The notes under the pieces were generated by a model. It had not been told where the DNA came from. It worked only from the letters and a program-made list of their open reading frames with translations, and did no database searches. The position numbers and the translations under genes were made by a program. From CAVSCD01 sp963726335 (GTDB lineage Bacteria; Acidobacteriota; Aminicenantia; Aminicenantales; UBA8522), in the NCBI GenBank assembly GCA_963726335.1, contig CAVSCD010000015.1, forward strand, positions 238,932 through 302,931: a stretch of 64,000 nt of DNA, written 5' to 3'. Below are positions 45,889-55,475 of this stretch, piece by piece (position 1 is the first letter of the stretch; the number at the start of each line of letters is the position of its first letter).

Positions 45889-48807
45889 TTATTTCCGGCC
45901 CGCGCCTCTCGTGATGTTCCGGCCCGGCCTCATGTCCTCTTTAAGCCGGGGATCGGCGTCCCGGCCGAACAGCCGACCGATCGTGAAGGTCGCGTTCTGC
46001 AGGCCGTCCTGGGCGGAGATGATGGACAGCTGGTCGGGTTCGTAGGCTTTCCCCGTTATCCTGAAGACCAGCGTCACCAGGACCCCGGAAGTCGGGCTGG
46101 GGCCGGCAGCGGTCTTGTACCCTCCGACCCGAAGGACGAGGATCTCCTCGGGTCCGGCGCCTGTCCGGTCCTGACCGGCCGGTTCGTAGGGCACCACGTT
46201 CGCGCCCAGCTGATCATAATCCGTTGTCAGTTCGGCGCTCTCCAGCCCGATGAACTGCAGGGCGCTCGCCGGGAAGGCGAGGTCAAACCCGAAAGAATCG
46301 ATCGCCGACGGGGAATCGATGACCACAGGTATCAGGATGTCTCCCCCGGAGGTCAAGGCCGCGTTGCTCAGGGTCAACAGGATGCCGGCTGCGCCCAGGC
46401 GCTTGTCCAGCGTCGATACCGTCGCTGTCCTCGAGTTTCCCGAGCAGTCGCTGTCGAGGCCTCCCTTCTTCAGATACTTGTTGAGGATCCACTGGGCGTC
46501 GGCGGGCGTGACCTTGGGTTCCAGCTTGGTCCCGTCGCATTTCACGTCCGCGTTCTCGAGCTCGCACCAGGTGGGGTTGGAGATCTTGCCGAGATAGATG
46601 TCGAAAGCGGATTGGGCGTCTGCCGGAGTGACTTTCAGGTCCCCATTGACGTCGGCGCACTTGGCGCAGAAGGTCGCCGTCACGGACTTGTTGAAATCCA
46701 AGGTCAGCGTCGTCGCGGCGTTGAACATCCCGGCCGGCTCGATATCCCCGTCCCACTTGGAAAACCTGTAGTCGGGGTTGGGAATGGATTTGACCGGGAC
46801 CGAGCTCGCAGTCGAGAACATGTAATTTCCCGGCGGGGGATCCGTGGTTCCGCCCTGGCCGGTGGCCGGGGCTCCCGTTTCAGCGGCCACGGACAGCCGG
46901 GCTTGGCCGCTGGTCGAGGCAGCGATGATGGTGACCGTGCGCCGGCGTTCGCGGCGGCGCTGTCCGTGACGGTGAGGGTCGCGGTATAGCTGCCGGCGGT
47001 GGAATAAATATGGGAAGGATTCGCGGTCGTCGCCGTGGCGCCGTCACCGAAAACCCAGCTGAAGGAATACGGCGCCTTGCCGCCGGTGGCGCCTCCGGTA
47101 AAGCTCACCGCCAGGGGGGCCGCCCCGGAAGTGGGGGAGGCGACGATATTGGCGGCCAGGGTCAGGCTGGCGGTGACATTGATATTCACCGACGAACGTG
47201 GCCGTCGTCGAGGTGTTGTCCGTGACCGTGAGCGAAGCCGTAAAGTTGCCCGCGGACGCGTAATTGTGCGAAGGGTTTTGGGAGGCGGATGTGCCGCCGT
47301 CCCCGAATGACCAGCTGTAGGAATACGGCGATGTCCCTCCGCTGGCGTTTCCTATGAAATTCACATTCAGAGGAGCCAATCCGGAGGCCGGGGAGCCTGC
47401 CGCCGACGCGGACAGCGAGGAAACCGAGTAAGCCAATTCGTGAGCGCCCATATCCGGGGCGCTACCCCTGGCGCGTGCCGAAATAGTCGTCCGTCACCTG
47501 GCTCAAGCATTACCCCCGGTCTTTGGCGGGGGAATTATCCAGGATCTTGAACCAGCCGGCTGAGAGCGATCCCGGTCCCGTTGGGCCGGTTTTGGCGAGC
47601 AGAGGGTCGGCGATCATATCTCCGGTGCCCATGGCCGCGGCGGTGGGGGTTGTATTCCAGCAATTGTTCGCGAAGGTGAAACCGGCGTGGGAGTGGCCAG
47701 GGTGGTGTTGATAGGGACCCGGCCCGCGCCTTCTTCAACGACAATGTTATTCTTGAACCGGGAATTCGTGAAATGGCGAGCCGGTGCCTGAAATAGACGT
47801 TCATGTTATATCCGCGGGAGACAGCCTCCGCGGTCTTTTGCGAGTTCACAAAGGTATTATGGGCGATCAGGCAATTGTCCGCTTCGTGACGTCGCTGCCG
47901 CGATCAGATTGAGCCAGTTGCCGAGGCAAAGATTATTGATGATCTGGAGATTTGACGGGGCGGGTTGACCTTCGGCTGCCGATGACGATGCCGGGGGAAG
48001 GGCCATACTGTTGCGCCCGGGTGCAATAGACGAGATTTCGCCGGACGATCGTTCCGTCGGCCGAATCGATGTAGATATTGAGAGCCCCGTTGTTATAGAC
48101 GACACAATCTTGGATCGTACGATGTTGGTGCCGGTCCCGAAGGCGTTGATGCCCTCGCCGCTGTTGTCATAAGCCACGCAGTTTTGGATCGTCGTAGATG
48201 GCGCCTGTCGGAGGCCCGATGCGCGGAACCCCAGGACGTCTGCCCGATTGATGCCTAGCCATTACCGTTGTCCGTCATTGTAGCAGACATAAAACAGGTT
48301 TTGGAGTTCCCCGTGGCACACATCCCGGTCTCGCGGCTCCCCTCGACCCCGTGACACCGATCGCCTGCGGCCATAATCCCCGTCAGCGCCAGAAGACTGC
48401 CGGCTGAACGTCTGATGGTCACATTGCTGAGCGTACATAATCTCCCGGACACTGTGACAAGGAAATAATAAACACCGCTGCCCGGCAGATGCATATCCTC
48501 CGTCGATGATGACGGTTTCCCCGTCATAGCTGGTTATCGTGATGCGGTTGTCCGGAGTCCCGTCATTGCTGAAATCGGGAGCTTCCGCATAGGTTCCTCC
48601 CCTGATTTTCAGGGTGTCGCCCGCCTTGAGCGAGTGGTCGGCTTTCGCCAGAGTCCGCCACGGACCATTGGCCCCGCCCATATACGACGGATAAAGGCCG
48701 TTATAAGAATCGTTCCCGTTCGTCGCCACATAATAGACCGTCCCTGCCAGGAGCTGGGGCGCGACGATGATCCAGAGAAGGAGTGCGCATCGGGTGAGCT
48801 TACCCAT
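45889..48807 (-). pseudogene. Large secreted beta-helix/PKD/InlB-repeat/dockerin/cohesin protein, frame-broken
   Basis: Reading across many frame changes gives about 970 residues: signal peptide (MGKLTRCALLLWIIVAPQLL), a right-handed beta-helix start (VYYVATNGNDSYNGLYPSY, AGDTLKIRGGTYAEAPDF), and a helix end (MIADPLLAKTGP, SAGWFKILDNSP, APDMGAHEL). Next come two PKD domains (YSYSWSFGDGGTSASQNPSH and FSWVFGDGATATTANPSH), an InlB B-type repeat (PNPDYRFSKWDGDI), a dockerin-like pair (CADVNGDLKVTPADAQSAFD and PKVTPADAQWILNKYL), and a cohesin-like domain (IPVVIDSPSAIDSFGFDLAF). The last 333 residues (45889-46890) are one open frame; the upstream part is shattered. It probably binds or cuts polysaccharide at the cell surface. 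Confidence 0.7.
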
Positions 48808-49376
48808 ACAGTATCCTCCGGGTTAGATTTCCGCTTCGACATTTTTCTATCCTCCGTATAGTCGAGGGAGAAAGGCGTTTTACCCTCACCTTCAGGGGTG
48901 AGAATGAGGGTGAATTTACCGGTCATCCCCGAAAGAGGAGAATTCATCCTCCGGTTCATCTTTGGGGGTGATTGTCAGGCCTTCATGGCACCCTCAGAAT
49001 GAGGCCGGCCGTTGGCCAACCCGAGTATTTCGCGATCAACGGCAGGAGAATGTTTATCGGCAACCCGGACGGAGGTGTTTTCCCGCCCCCAACGGCGGTA
49101 GCCTGGGTTGGAAAGGCTTGACTTTATTCAGCGGTTTTCCGAAAATAATGTGTGCTGAGGTGATTTATCGGGACGGGAGGCGGAAGAGTCCTTTTTTAAG
49201 AGGAAACAAGAGATCAAAGCGCCTTAGGCTTAGCCCGTTTTCTCCCCAGCTTCTTGTTCTCGACATCTTCGAGCAGGACGATGATCGCGGGGTTAAGCAC
49301 AGCGCTTTGCCGGACAGTGATCAAGGGGGCGGACCGTCCGCCTTCTGCCAACGGCGGTAGCCTGCCTTCGAGAACA
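48808..49376. other. Intergenic region before the exopolysaccharide operon
   Basis: No convincing gene is visible in these 569 bases. A 17-bp direct repeat CCAACGGCGGTAGCCTG occurs at 49089-49105 and 49348-49364. The minus strand between them reads AIIVLLEDVENKKLGRKRAK near 49214-49290, which may be a gene remnant. The promoter of the plus-strand operon should lie here, but I could not identify it. Confidence 0.5.
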
Positions 49377-50363
49377 ATGATGGAAACGGTCCTTGTCACA
49401 GGCGGCGCGGGATATATCGGGTCCCTGCTGGTCAGCCACCTTCTCGACACCGGCTATCGCGTCGTTGTCTTCGATAAGCTCAGTTTCGGGGGCGAATCGC
49501 TCGTCCCTGTCTGGGGACGGGATGGTTTCGCGTTCGTCCGAGGGGATATCTGCTCACCGGACGCTCTGCGGCGGGTTTTCGAGCGGCAGCCTATCGACCA
49601 CATCGTTCACTTGGCGGCTATCGTCGGCGACCCCGCCTGCGCCAAGGAGCCCGAGTTGGCCAGAAAAGTGAACTACGAAGCCTCTGTCGCGCTGCTCGAC
49701 TTGGCGGCGGCCTTTAAGGCCAAAAGGTTCGTTTTCGCCTCGACTTGCAGCAATTACGGGAAAATGAGCGATGCCGGGGCCTATGTCGACGAGACTTCCC
49801 CGCTCGCGCCGGTTTCTCTTTACGCGGAGCTTAAAGTCCAGGTCGAGAAGGTCATCCTGAACGGACTGACTCGAACAGGCGATTTCTGCCCCGTCTGCCT
49901 GCGCTTCGCGACAGTTTACGGAATTTCGCCGCGGATGCGCTTCGACCTCACCGTCAACGAATTCACCAAAGAGCTGGCCCTGGGGAGGGAGCTCTCGGTG
50001 TTTGGCGAACAATTCTGGCGTCCGTACTGCCACGTCCGGGATTTTTCCCGGGCCATCCGGCTGGCGTTGACGGCGGCCCCGGAAAAAGTGGCCTATAACG
50101 TTTTTAACGTCGGCGATACCGAGGAAAACTACCGGAAATCGATGATCATCGACGAGATCCGGAAATTCATACCCGACGCCAAGGTCAAGTATGTCGCCAA
50201 GAACGAAGACCCCCGCGACTATCGCGTTGCGTTCGCCAAGATCGCCTCGGAGCTGGGTTTTCACGTCTCAAGACGGGTCCTCGACGGGATCCGGGAGATC
50301 AAGCAGCTCATCGATGACCGGGTCTTGACGGACCCGGATGACGCAAGGTACAGGAATGTTTGA
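49377..50363 (+). CDS. NAD-dependent nucleotide-sugar epimerase/dehydratase (extended SDR)
   Basis: The 328-residue protein has the NAD-binding motif VLVTGGAGYIGSLLVSHLLD, HLAAIVGDPACAKEPELA, a Ser/Thr strand FVFASTCSNYGKM, and the YxxxK site in VSLYAELKVQVEK. Further on are RFATVYGISPRMRFDLTVN and PYCHVRDFSRAIRLAL. It probably epimerises or dehydrates an NDP-sugar for the polymer made by this operon. The start is at the first of two tandem ATGs (49377 and 49380); sequence upstream in the same frame lacks homology. It opens the plus-strand operon and is one of the few intact genes in it. Confidence 0.9.
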   Translation: MMETVLVTGGAGYIGSLLVSHLLDTGYRVVVFDKLSFGGESLVPVWGRDGFAFVRGDICSPDALRRVFERQPIDHIVHLAAIVGDPACAKEPELARKVNYEASVALLDLAAAFKAKRFVFASTCSNYGKMSDAGAYVDETSPLAPVSLYAELKVQVEKVILNGLTRTGDFCPVCLRFATVYGISPRMRFDLTVNEFTKELALGRELSVFGEQFWRPYCHVRDFSRAIRLALTAAPEKVAYNVFNVGDTEENYRKSMIIDEIRKFIPDAKVKYVAKNEDPRDYRVAFAKIASELGFHVSRRVLDGIREIKQLIDDRVLTDPDDARYRNV

Positions 50364-50417
50364 GTCCACGAACCGCCTGCCTGACCGCAGGTGCTGTCGT
50401 GGTGAAGGAGGCCCGGC

Positions 50418-51128
50418 ATGATCGCCGTCATCCAGGCAGGGGGAAAAGGCGTTCGCCTGAACCCCTATACCCTCATGCTGCCCAAGCCGCTGATGCCGGT
50501 CGGAGACCTGCCGGTCATCGAGGTGCTCATCAAGTGGCTCAGGCGATGGGGGGTCAAAGACACGTACATCACGCTGGGGTATCTTGGCAGTTTGATCCGG
50601 GCCCTGTGCGGAGACGGCTCGCAGTGGGACACCCGGATCACCTATAACCAGGAGCCGGAACCCATGGGCACTCTCGGCGCGTCTGAAGCTATTACAGGAT
50701 CGACTGACAGAGACGTTTTTCAACGTCAACGGAGATCTGATAACGGACTTCAACCTGAGGCCTTCCGGGAGTTCCACGTCCGAGCACGGCGGGCTGATCA
50801 CGGTCGCCGTAACGGAACGCCTGGTCAAGTCCGAGCTCGGAGTGTTCGAAGTCGACGGCGACCGGATGGTCGATTTCCATGAAAAACCGGCCATGAAATA
50901 TCTGGCAGCTGCGGCGTGTATTGCATGGAACCCGGGAATACTGGACTTTATCCCCCGGGGCGTCCCTTCGGGTTCGACGACATCATGAACGCCATGCTCG
51001 ATAAGAAACTGCCCGTCTGGCTCTATCGCCATGACGGGCTGTGGCTCGACATCGGTCGCGAGGAGGATTACAGGGCCGTCCGCAAGTCTTTCATGAACGA
51101 GTATAGAGTGCGCGTTCTCGGCAGCTAG
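50418..51128 (+). pseudogene. Sugar-phosphate nucleotidyltransferase, frame-broken
   Basis: The N-terminal part has the nucleotidyltransferase signature MIAVIQAGGKGVRLNPYTLM and LPKPLMPVGDLPVIEVLIKW, then RITYNQEPEPMGTLGA. The frame changes at about 50685 and again near 50905. Between these, another frame reads TFFNVNGDLITDFNLR and RLVKSELGVFEVDGDRMVDF, and the end reads PFGFDDIMNAMLDKKL, LWLDIGREEDYRAVRK. Restored length is about 236 residues, matching short RmlA/GCD1-type enzymes that make NDP-sugars. It sits between the epimerase and aminotransferase genes. Confidence 0.82.
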
Positions 51129-51137
51129 GGGATCGGC

Positions 51138-52296
51138 ATGAGCCCGGAAAAAAAAGACATCAGCCTGAGCATCCCGATCCTCGGGGAAGAGGAAAAGGCC
51201 GCGCTCCGCGAGGTGATCGACAGCGGCTGGGTGAGCATGGGACCGAAGGTCCAGGCTTTCGAAGCCGCCTTCGCCGCCGTTCACGGCCGGAAAACCGCGG
51301 TGGCGGTCAATTCCTGCACCGCCGCCCTGCACCTGATCCTCCGCGCCTTCGACATCGGTCCGGGGGACGAGGTCCTGGTGCCCTCGGTGACTTTCGTCGC
51401 CACCGTGAACGCCGTCCTCTATGTCGGCGCGACGCCGGTCTTTCTCGATATCGAGGCCCTGGAGCGGCCCCATATCTCTTTGGCCGAGGCGGCGGCGAAG
51501 TGCTCGCCCAGGACGAAAGCGGTCATCGTCATGCACTATGGAGGCTATGCCGTCGATACCCGTCCCTGGCGGGAGTTCTGTGACGCCCGGAGGCTCCGGT
51601 TGATCGAGGATGCCGCCCACGCGCCGGGAATCCCCGGCGTCGCCAAGCTGAGCGATGCCGCCGCCTTCAGCTTTTTTTCCAACAAGAACATGTCCACCGC
51701 GGAGGGCGGCATGGTCCTGTCCCCCGACGAGGAGGCCCTCTCGGCCATTCGCCGGCTGAGGGGTCACGGCATGACTTCGGATACGCTTGTTCGCCACCGC
51801 GGCCACGCCTATTCCTACGACGTGACGATGCTCGGCTACAACTACCGGATCGACGAGCTCCGGGCCGCCGTCGGCCTTGTCCAGCTCGGCCACTTGCCGG
51901 AATGGAATAGAAAAAGGAACGTCGCTGACCCGAATGTATCGGCAAAAACTGGCCGCCGCCGCGCCCTCGATCGTCGTCCCGTTTGACGAGGGATTGCCCA
52001 CGGCCGCCCACCTGATGCCGGTGCTGCTCCCGGAAGATCGCCCGCGCCAGAAGGTCATGGACAGCCTGAGGACCGCCGGCATCCAAAGCAGCATTCATTA
52101 TCCGCCGGTCCATCTTTTCTCTTACTACAGGAAGCTCTATCCGGAGATCGCCTTGCCGAAGAGCGAGGAATTCTGCCGGCGGGAGCTCAGTCTGCCGCTC
52201 CATCCGGCGCTCGAGGAGACGGATGTCGAGCGTGTCGTGGACTGTCTCGGGACGGCCCTGCGACAGGATGCGTCTTTTCCGTCGGAGACCGACTGA
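51138..52296 (+). CDS. DegT/DnrJ/EryC1-family sugar aminotransferase, one frame break near 51925
   Basis: This PLP enzyme transaminates a keto-NDP-sugar. The first 260 residues have SIPILGEEEKAALREVI, SGWVSMGPKVQAFEAAFA, AVNSCTAALHLILRAF, RLIEDAAHAPGIPG, and the PLP lysine in FSFFSNKNMSTAEGGM. GHAYSYDVTMLGYNYRIDEL follows. After about 51925 the homology moves to another frame: MYRQKLAAAAPSIVVPFDEG, GIQSSIHYPPVHLFSYYRKL and a normal C-terminus. Restored length is about 386 residues. It starts 9 bases after the nucleotidyltransferase stop and ends 15 before the next start. Confidence 0.87.
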
Positions 52297-52311
52297 CAAG
52301 CGACTGTTCAG

Positions 52312-54870
52312 ATGAACGAGGACCAGGTCAGGGGAATGAGTGACGCCCGACGCGGCACCCAGGTCGCGGCGTTCCATGCCGGGCTCATCAGGGCCTTCGA
52401 TATCATCCTGGCCTCGCTCGGCCTGCTGGTTACGGCGCCCCTGTTCCCGATCATCGGGGTCTTCATCAAGCTCGATTCCGAGGGGCCGGTTTTCTTCCCG
52501 GTCAAGCGCGTCGGCAAGGGCATGAAGCTTTTCCCCATGTACAAATTCCGCACGATGATGGACTGCGCGACCGCCATCGACCAGAGCATCTGCGCGCAGT
52601 ACGATCCCCGCGTCACGACCGCCGGCCGGATCCTCAGGCGGACCAAGCTCAACGAGCTGCCCCAGCTGCTCAACGTCCTGAAAGGCGACATGTCCTTCGT
52701 CGGCCCCAGGCCGGAGGCTCCGAACCTGGCTGAAAGATACCCCCGGGAAGCGAAGGTGATCTTCTCGGTCAAGCCGGGGCTCGTCGGTCCGGTTGTGATA
52801 TCATCCCTGAAGGGAGGGATCATCGGGCGGAACGAAGAGGAGCTGTATCCTCAGGGGGTCGACCCGGAGCAATATTACATCGATCATATCCTGCCCGAAA
52901 AAGTCGAGATCGACATGTTCCATCTGTCGCGGCAGACGGTGGCTGGCTATTTCAGGATCATCATAACCGCCGCCATGGAGACGGTTTTCGGCGTCCTGAA
53001 CGCCCGCCAGGTCGACCGCGGGAAGAGCCAGGCTTACCTTTTCGCCGCCGATTTTGTGTTCAGCCTGTTGTCTTACGGGATCGCTTACCGGTTTTATCTG
53101 CGCACGGCGGGGATCTTCCCTCACTTCAGAGTCTTCTTCAGCGGCCTTTTGCTGCTGATCGTTGTTCGCCCGGTTATCTTTTATGCATTGGGCCTGTACA
53201 AGATCGTGGTGAAGCTGATCACTCTCCGCGATGCCTTCCGCGCGGTCCAGGCCGTCGGCCTGGGCAGCCTGTTCTTCTTGGGGCTCGGCGCTCTGCAGCT
53301 GACAGGTTCCTTCCCGTGGCTCCAGGTGCTGGTCGATTTCATCCTGCTGAGCGGCCTGCTCGCGGGCGTCCGCTTGTTCATTATCGTCCGCTACCGGGGA
53401 ACGGAAGGCGCGCCGGCGTCCGACATGCGCCCGCGGGCCGTCATCTTCGGCGCCAACAAGGAAGGCCTGAAGGCCCTGCGCGTTCTGGGAGGATCGAAAA
53501 CCAGCCCTTACAGGATTGTCGGGTTCCTCGACGACGCCGAGGAGAAATTCGCCAAGAAGATCAGCGGCGTCAAGGTTCTGGGGAACCGGCATCACATCGG
53601 GGCGCTGGCCATATTGCACAATATCCAGGAAGTCATCCTGGCCCCTGACGACGAGTCGCGCGAGCGGATCGACGAGGTCGTGGCGCTCGCCGCCAAGGCG
53701 GGGATTCGCAGCCGGATATTCTCCGGCGATGCCGGCGATGAATCCGGAGGGCGGATCCTGTATTCCGTGCGGTCCCCCCAACTGGCCGACATGCTGCCCC
53801 AAGTCCGAGTCCCGATGGACGAAGGCAGCCTGATGGCCATCCTCCAGGGAAAGACGACGCTGATGATGGGCTCGGGCGGCGAGCTGGGCTCGGCCGTCTG
53901 CCGCCAGATCTTCCGTCTGGGCTGCCGCTCGCTCGTGATCGTGGACCGGTACGAATCCCGGTTGAGCCGGATCATGGCCGAGCTGATCGGGGACCTCCCG
54001 GGGTTCAGGGTCTTCCCGGTCGTGGCCGACAGCGAGGATTTCGAGGCCCTGGACGGGGTTTTCCTCCGGCATCGCCCCGAGATCGTTCTTCATGCCGGGA
54101 TGAGGAAGTTCATCCCCTTTCAGAAAACGGCCGACGAGGAGGTCGCCCGCGCCAATTACCTCAGCACGTTCAACCTGGCCCGGATTGCCGCCCGGCACGG
54201 CTGCGAGTATTTCCTGGTGATCTCATCGATCAACGCCGCCCGCCGGGGGAGCTTCATCTCGGAATCCCTGCGGGTCGCCGAGATCTCTCTGTCCCGGATC
54301 TTCGGCCCGACATCGACCCGCCTGATCGTCAACCGCGTGGGCAACATCATCGAGAACACCGGCGGGATCGTTTCCTGGCTCAATGAGCAGATCCTCCAGC
54401 GGAAATCGATCCCGCTGCCCGCGACGGCGGCCAGGGCCTTCCTCCTCTCCAGGAACGCCGGGGCTCGCTCCATCCTGCAGTCGCTGGCCACGGGCTCCAA
54501 GATATCGCCCGGCGGCCAGCTCCTGACCATCGAGCCGGGGATCGGCTTGGAGTACGGCGAGGTCGCCCGGCGGATCGGCGGCTTTTACGGCATCCAGCCC
54601 GGGTTCGACCTCTCGGTCGACCTGGACGAGATCCCGGACGCCCTGCTCTTCGACGCGCACCCGGCGATCACGGCGGCCGGGGACCTGGAATCCGTTTTCG
54701 ACTTCAGGGACCACCCCGATTCGGACCGGGCGCGCGACATCATCCAGAACCTGATCTCGAGTGACACCGGTCGATTATCCAAACAGGAATGGCTCCGGCG
54801 AACCCGGGAGATACTGGCGCTCGTCGACCGGCTGGAGCCCCAGCAGAAAAAACCCCTCTCTATAAACTAG
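52312..54870 (+). CDS. Fusion of initiating sugar-phosphate transferase and CapD/FlaA1-like domain
   Basis: The intact 852-residue protein joins two families. Residues about 20-205 form a bacterial sugar transferase (PglC/WcaJ core): AFDIILASLGLLVTAPLFPI, KRVGKGMKLFPMYKFRTMM, KLNELPQLLNVLKGDMSFVG, PRPE. Residues about 240-370 are membrane helices, then a CoA-binding-like Rossmann domain (AVIFGANKEGLKALRVLGG) and a CapD-like dehydratase domain (about 515-800; MMGSGGELGSAVCRQIFRLG). In the latter, the usual TDKAVNP and following Ser/Thr-Lys segment are replaced (ISSINAARRGSF, SESLRVAEIS), so dehydratase activity is doubtful. The first domain would start lipid-linked glycan synthesis. Confidence 0.85.
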   Translation: MNEDQVRGMSDARRGTQVAAFHAGLIRAFDIILASLGLLVTAPLFPIIGVFIKLDSEGPVFFPVKRVGKGMKLFPMYKFRTMMDCATAIDQSICAQYDPRVTTAGRILRRTKLNELPQLLNVLKGDMSFVGPRPEAPNLAERYPREAKVIFSVKPGLVGPVVISSLKGGIIGRNEEELYPQGVDPEQYYIDHILPEKVEIDMFHLSRQTVAGYFRIIITAAMETVFGVLNARQVDRGKSQAYLFAADFVFSLLSYGIAYRFYLRTAGIFPHFRVFFSGLLLLIVVRPVIFYALGLYKIVVKLITLRDAFRAVQAVGLGSLFFLGLGALQLTGSFPWLQVLVDFILLSGLLAGVRLFIIVRYRGTEGAPASDMRPRAVIFGANKEGLKALRVLGGSKTSPYRIVGFLDDAEEKFAKKISGVKVLGNRHHIGALAILHNIQEVILAPDDESRERIDEVVALAAKAGIRSRIFSGDAGDESGGRILYSVRSPQLADMLPQVRVPMDEGSLMAILQGKTTLMMGSGGELGSAVCRQIFRLGCRSLVIVDRYESRLSRIMAELIGDLPGFRVFPVVADSEDFEALDGVFLRHRPEIVLHAGMRKFIPFQKTADEEVARANYLSTFNLARIAARHGCEYFLVISSINAARRGSFISESLRVAEISLSRIFGPTSTRLIVNRVGNIIENTGGIVSWLNEQILQRKSIPLPATAARAFLLSRNAGARSILQSLATGSKISPGGQLLTIEPGIGLEYGEVARRIGGFYGIQPGFDLSVDLDEIPDALLFDAHPAITAAGDLESVFDFRDHPDSDRARDIIQNLISSDTGRLSKQEWLRRTREILALVDRLEPQQKKPLSIN

Positions 54871-54909
54871 AGCATATAATCGCCGGCGCGCCATGAGGCC
54901 GTTGACTCC

Positions 54910-55472
54910 ATGAAAGAGAGCGTTCAAGGCGACATCTGCCCGCTCCAGGGCATCATCCGTACCTCCGAGACCGTTAAAGAAACGGGCCTGTCGACTGTGC
55001 TCAGGGTAAAACGCGCCCTGCATCGGTGGTTCAGCGTCGATTCCAAAAAAAGGTCAAAAACGCCTATAACTCTGCGCTCGACACAATCGACCGCCTGAGG
55101 GGAAGGGCGAAGCCGCCGGAAGACGTTCCGAGACTCCGCCCATCAAAGCGCCTGGAGGCCGGCGACCTGGTTCGGGTGCGGTCGCGGGAAGAGATCCGAA
55201 GCCACCCTGGACCGCTGGCGGTCGTTGAAAGGCTGCGGCTTTCTGGCGAGATGGCCGGCTATTGCGGCACCAGCCAGAGAGTCTTGAAGCGCGTCGAGCG
55301 ATTCATGGATGAGAAAGACTACCGCCTGAAAAAAGCCAGCGGCATCGTCCTTCTCGAAGGCGCGATCTGTTCGGGAACGGGAAAGACCGGCAGGTGCGAC
55401 CGCGCCTGCTTTTTCTTCTGGCGCGAGGAATGGCTGGAAAAGCTGGACGGATCGGCCGGCCCGAAAGTATGA
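54910..55472 (+). pseudogene. Small Cys-containing protein of polysaccharide clusters, frame-broken
   Basis: An open frame from a GTG at 55026 gives 148 residues ending AICSGTGKTGRCDRACFFFW REEWLEKL. A further N-terminal piece (from 54910, LRVKRALHRWFSVDSKK) joins it across an A7 run near 55048-55054. Between about 55200 and 55250 another frame reads TLDRWRSLKGCGFL, giving a better continuous product, so two compensating indels are likely. MAGYCGTSQRVLKRVERF and YRLKKASGIVLLEG are conserved-looking. I recall similar unnamed proteins in exopolysaccharide loci, but I assign no function. It directly precedes the GNAT-like gene. Confidence 0.5.
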
Positions 55473-55475
55473 ACC

